NCBI GenBank assembly: GCA_002917075.1
Contig: NTMA01000055.1
Span: forward strand, 214,852-278,851
DNA: 64,000 nt
Direction of reading: 5' to 3'
DNA from: Hawksworthiomyces lignivorus
Taxonomy: Eukaryota > Ascomycota > Sordariomycetes > Ophiostomatales > Ophiostomataceae
Positions 63,288-64,000 of this stretch are shown here, piece by piece. The stretch's first letter is position 1; each line of letters opens with the position of its first letter. The position numbers and the translations under genes are program-made. Below the pieces are notes generated by a model. That model made no database searches. It saw nothing but the letters and a program-made list of their open reading frames with translations, and had not been told where the DNA came from.

Positions 63288-64000
63288 CTTGGGATGCGGC
63301 GTGGAACACACATGACTCTGGGTTCCGTTTGCGTGCAGCTCTTGTCGTGTCGCTTGCGTTGGAGATGTAGAAGGGATTTGGTAATTTACGACCAAGACGC
63401 GGCAGCAAGAGAGCTAGAAGACAAGGCTTTGGGTGGAAAGGAAGGTGGAAGAGAGAGAGACAGATGGAGGGTGAGAGAGAAAGAGAGTTGGACTGCAGGA
63501 CGATGCACAAAGCTCCGCACAGATCGAGCTCTGGCTCCCAGCTGGTCGATCACTTCAGCCAACCAGGCGAGCCGCAAGAAGAGGGGAGCAGAGTGTGACA
63601 GGAACAGGGCGTCGCAGAAGATGAGAGAAGAGAAGAGAGCAATGGTGCTGGCCAGACGAGAGAGGCAGAATTCAATCAGTGGTTGGCTGACGGCTGGGTT
63701 GGCGGTTGCATGCGGCGGGGCTGCGACAATGCGGGGACTGCAGGGAGGAATATCTGGCTGCGAAAATAAGTTGCCTGACTACTGGCGACTTAGTGCTGGA
63801 GGAAGGGTCGGAGTTTCTTTTTTTGGACCGCTTAGAAGCATGGAGCAGAAGGAGCGAAATGAAGATTGAGGAAAGAAGGAAAGAGCGATAGATCTCAAAA
63901 CAACGCAATCGAGAGATGCAATAAGATGCGTCAAATAAAAAAAAAAAAAAGAATAGAAAAATAAAACAGGAAGGCCCAGACCCAGACCAGGCCCCCCCCC
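63288..64000. other. Promoter region of the second Zn2Cys6 gene, window edge
   Basis: 713 bp with purine-rich (GAGAGA) tracts on the + strand, an A-run near 63937-63951 and a terminal C-run of 9. No supported gene. Confidence 0.45.

Noticed and set aside
1..64000. CRISPR arrays, prokaryotic operons, 5S rRNA or intact transposons with terminal repeats.
   Set aside because: None seen by eye. The only arrays are the short micro- and minisatellites listed.

Overview
The window is nuclear DNA of a filamentous ascomycete, most likely a Sordariomycete. The supporting signs are short introns of about 50-250 bp with GTAnGT donors and CTAAC/CTGAC branch sites, Zn2Cys6 regulators, a fused TrpA-TrpB tryptophan synthase, a Prm1 mating-fusion protein, and GC-rich third codon positions inside genes against AT-rich, pyrimidine-tract-rich intergenic DNA. 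I find no prokaryotic features, CRISPR array or convincing tRNA/rRNA gene. All exon structures were joined by hand and checked for reading phase. They are predictions, not transcript-supported models.

Layout. 0-20 kb is a housekeeping stretch: argininosuccinate lyase (cut by the left edge), an EthD-domain protein, PRM1 with an upstream gene-free region of nearly 3 kb, mitochondrial ribosomal protein bL28m, an unknown coiled-coil protein, mitochondrial aspartate aminotransferase, histidyl-tRNA synthetase and a large amidohydrolase-3 protein. 20-23.8 kb is a gene-free island with decayed coding-like patches. 23.8-36 kb looks like an accessory cluster: a Zn2Cys6 regulator, a Dal5-type (ACS family) permease, a secreted arylsulfotransferase, a 14-TM DHA2-type MFS transporter and a secreted DUF8021-type protein. 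37.4-39.9 kb is TRP5. 40-54.5 kb holds a PPxY protein, a small spliced gene, three membrane proteins of unknown function and a Cnn_1N (centrosomin motif 1) protein. 54.5-60.7 kb is gene-free, and 60.7-63.3 kb is a second Zn2Cys6 regulator.

How the genes work together. Three amino-acid biosynthesis genes (argininosuccinate lyase, mitochondrial aspartate aminotransferase, TRP5) each have a perfect 7-bp Gcn4/Cpc1 site (TGASTCA) 190-360 bp upstream of the start, which fits cross-pathway control. The 23.8-36 kb genes suggest uptake, extracellular or secretory-pathway processing, and export of a small, possibly aromatic or sulfated, compound under a local regulator. The permease and the arylsulfotransferase share one divergent promoter with a triple CGG direct repeat at its centre.

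The most striking observation is in the aspartate aminotransferase gene. Restoring the conserved Asp-x-Ile-Leu-Gly start of the enzyme core requires a 3-nucleotide exon (GAT) followed by a 10-nucleotide exon, each with good splice signals. Also notable are a GC-AG intron in the arylsulfotransferase gene, a 20-bp minisatellite inside a permease intron, and two in-frame starts in the histidyl-tRNA synthetase gene that could give mitochondrial and cytosolic forms.
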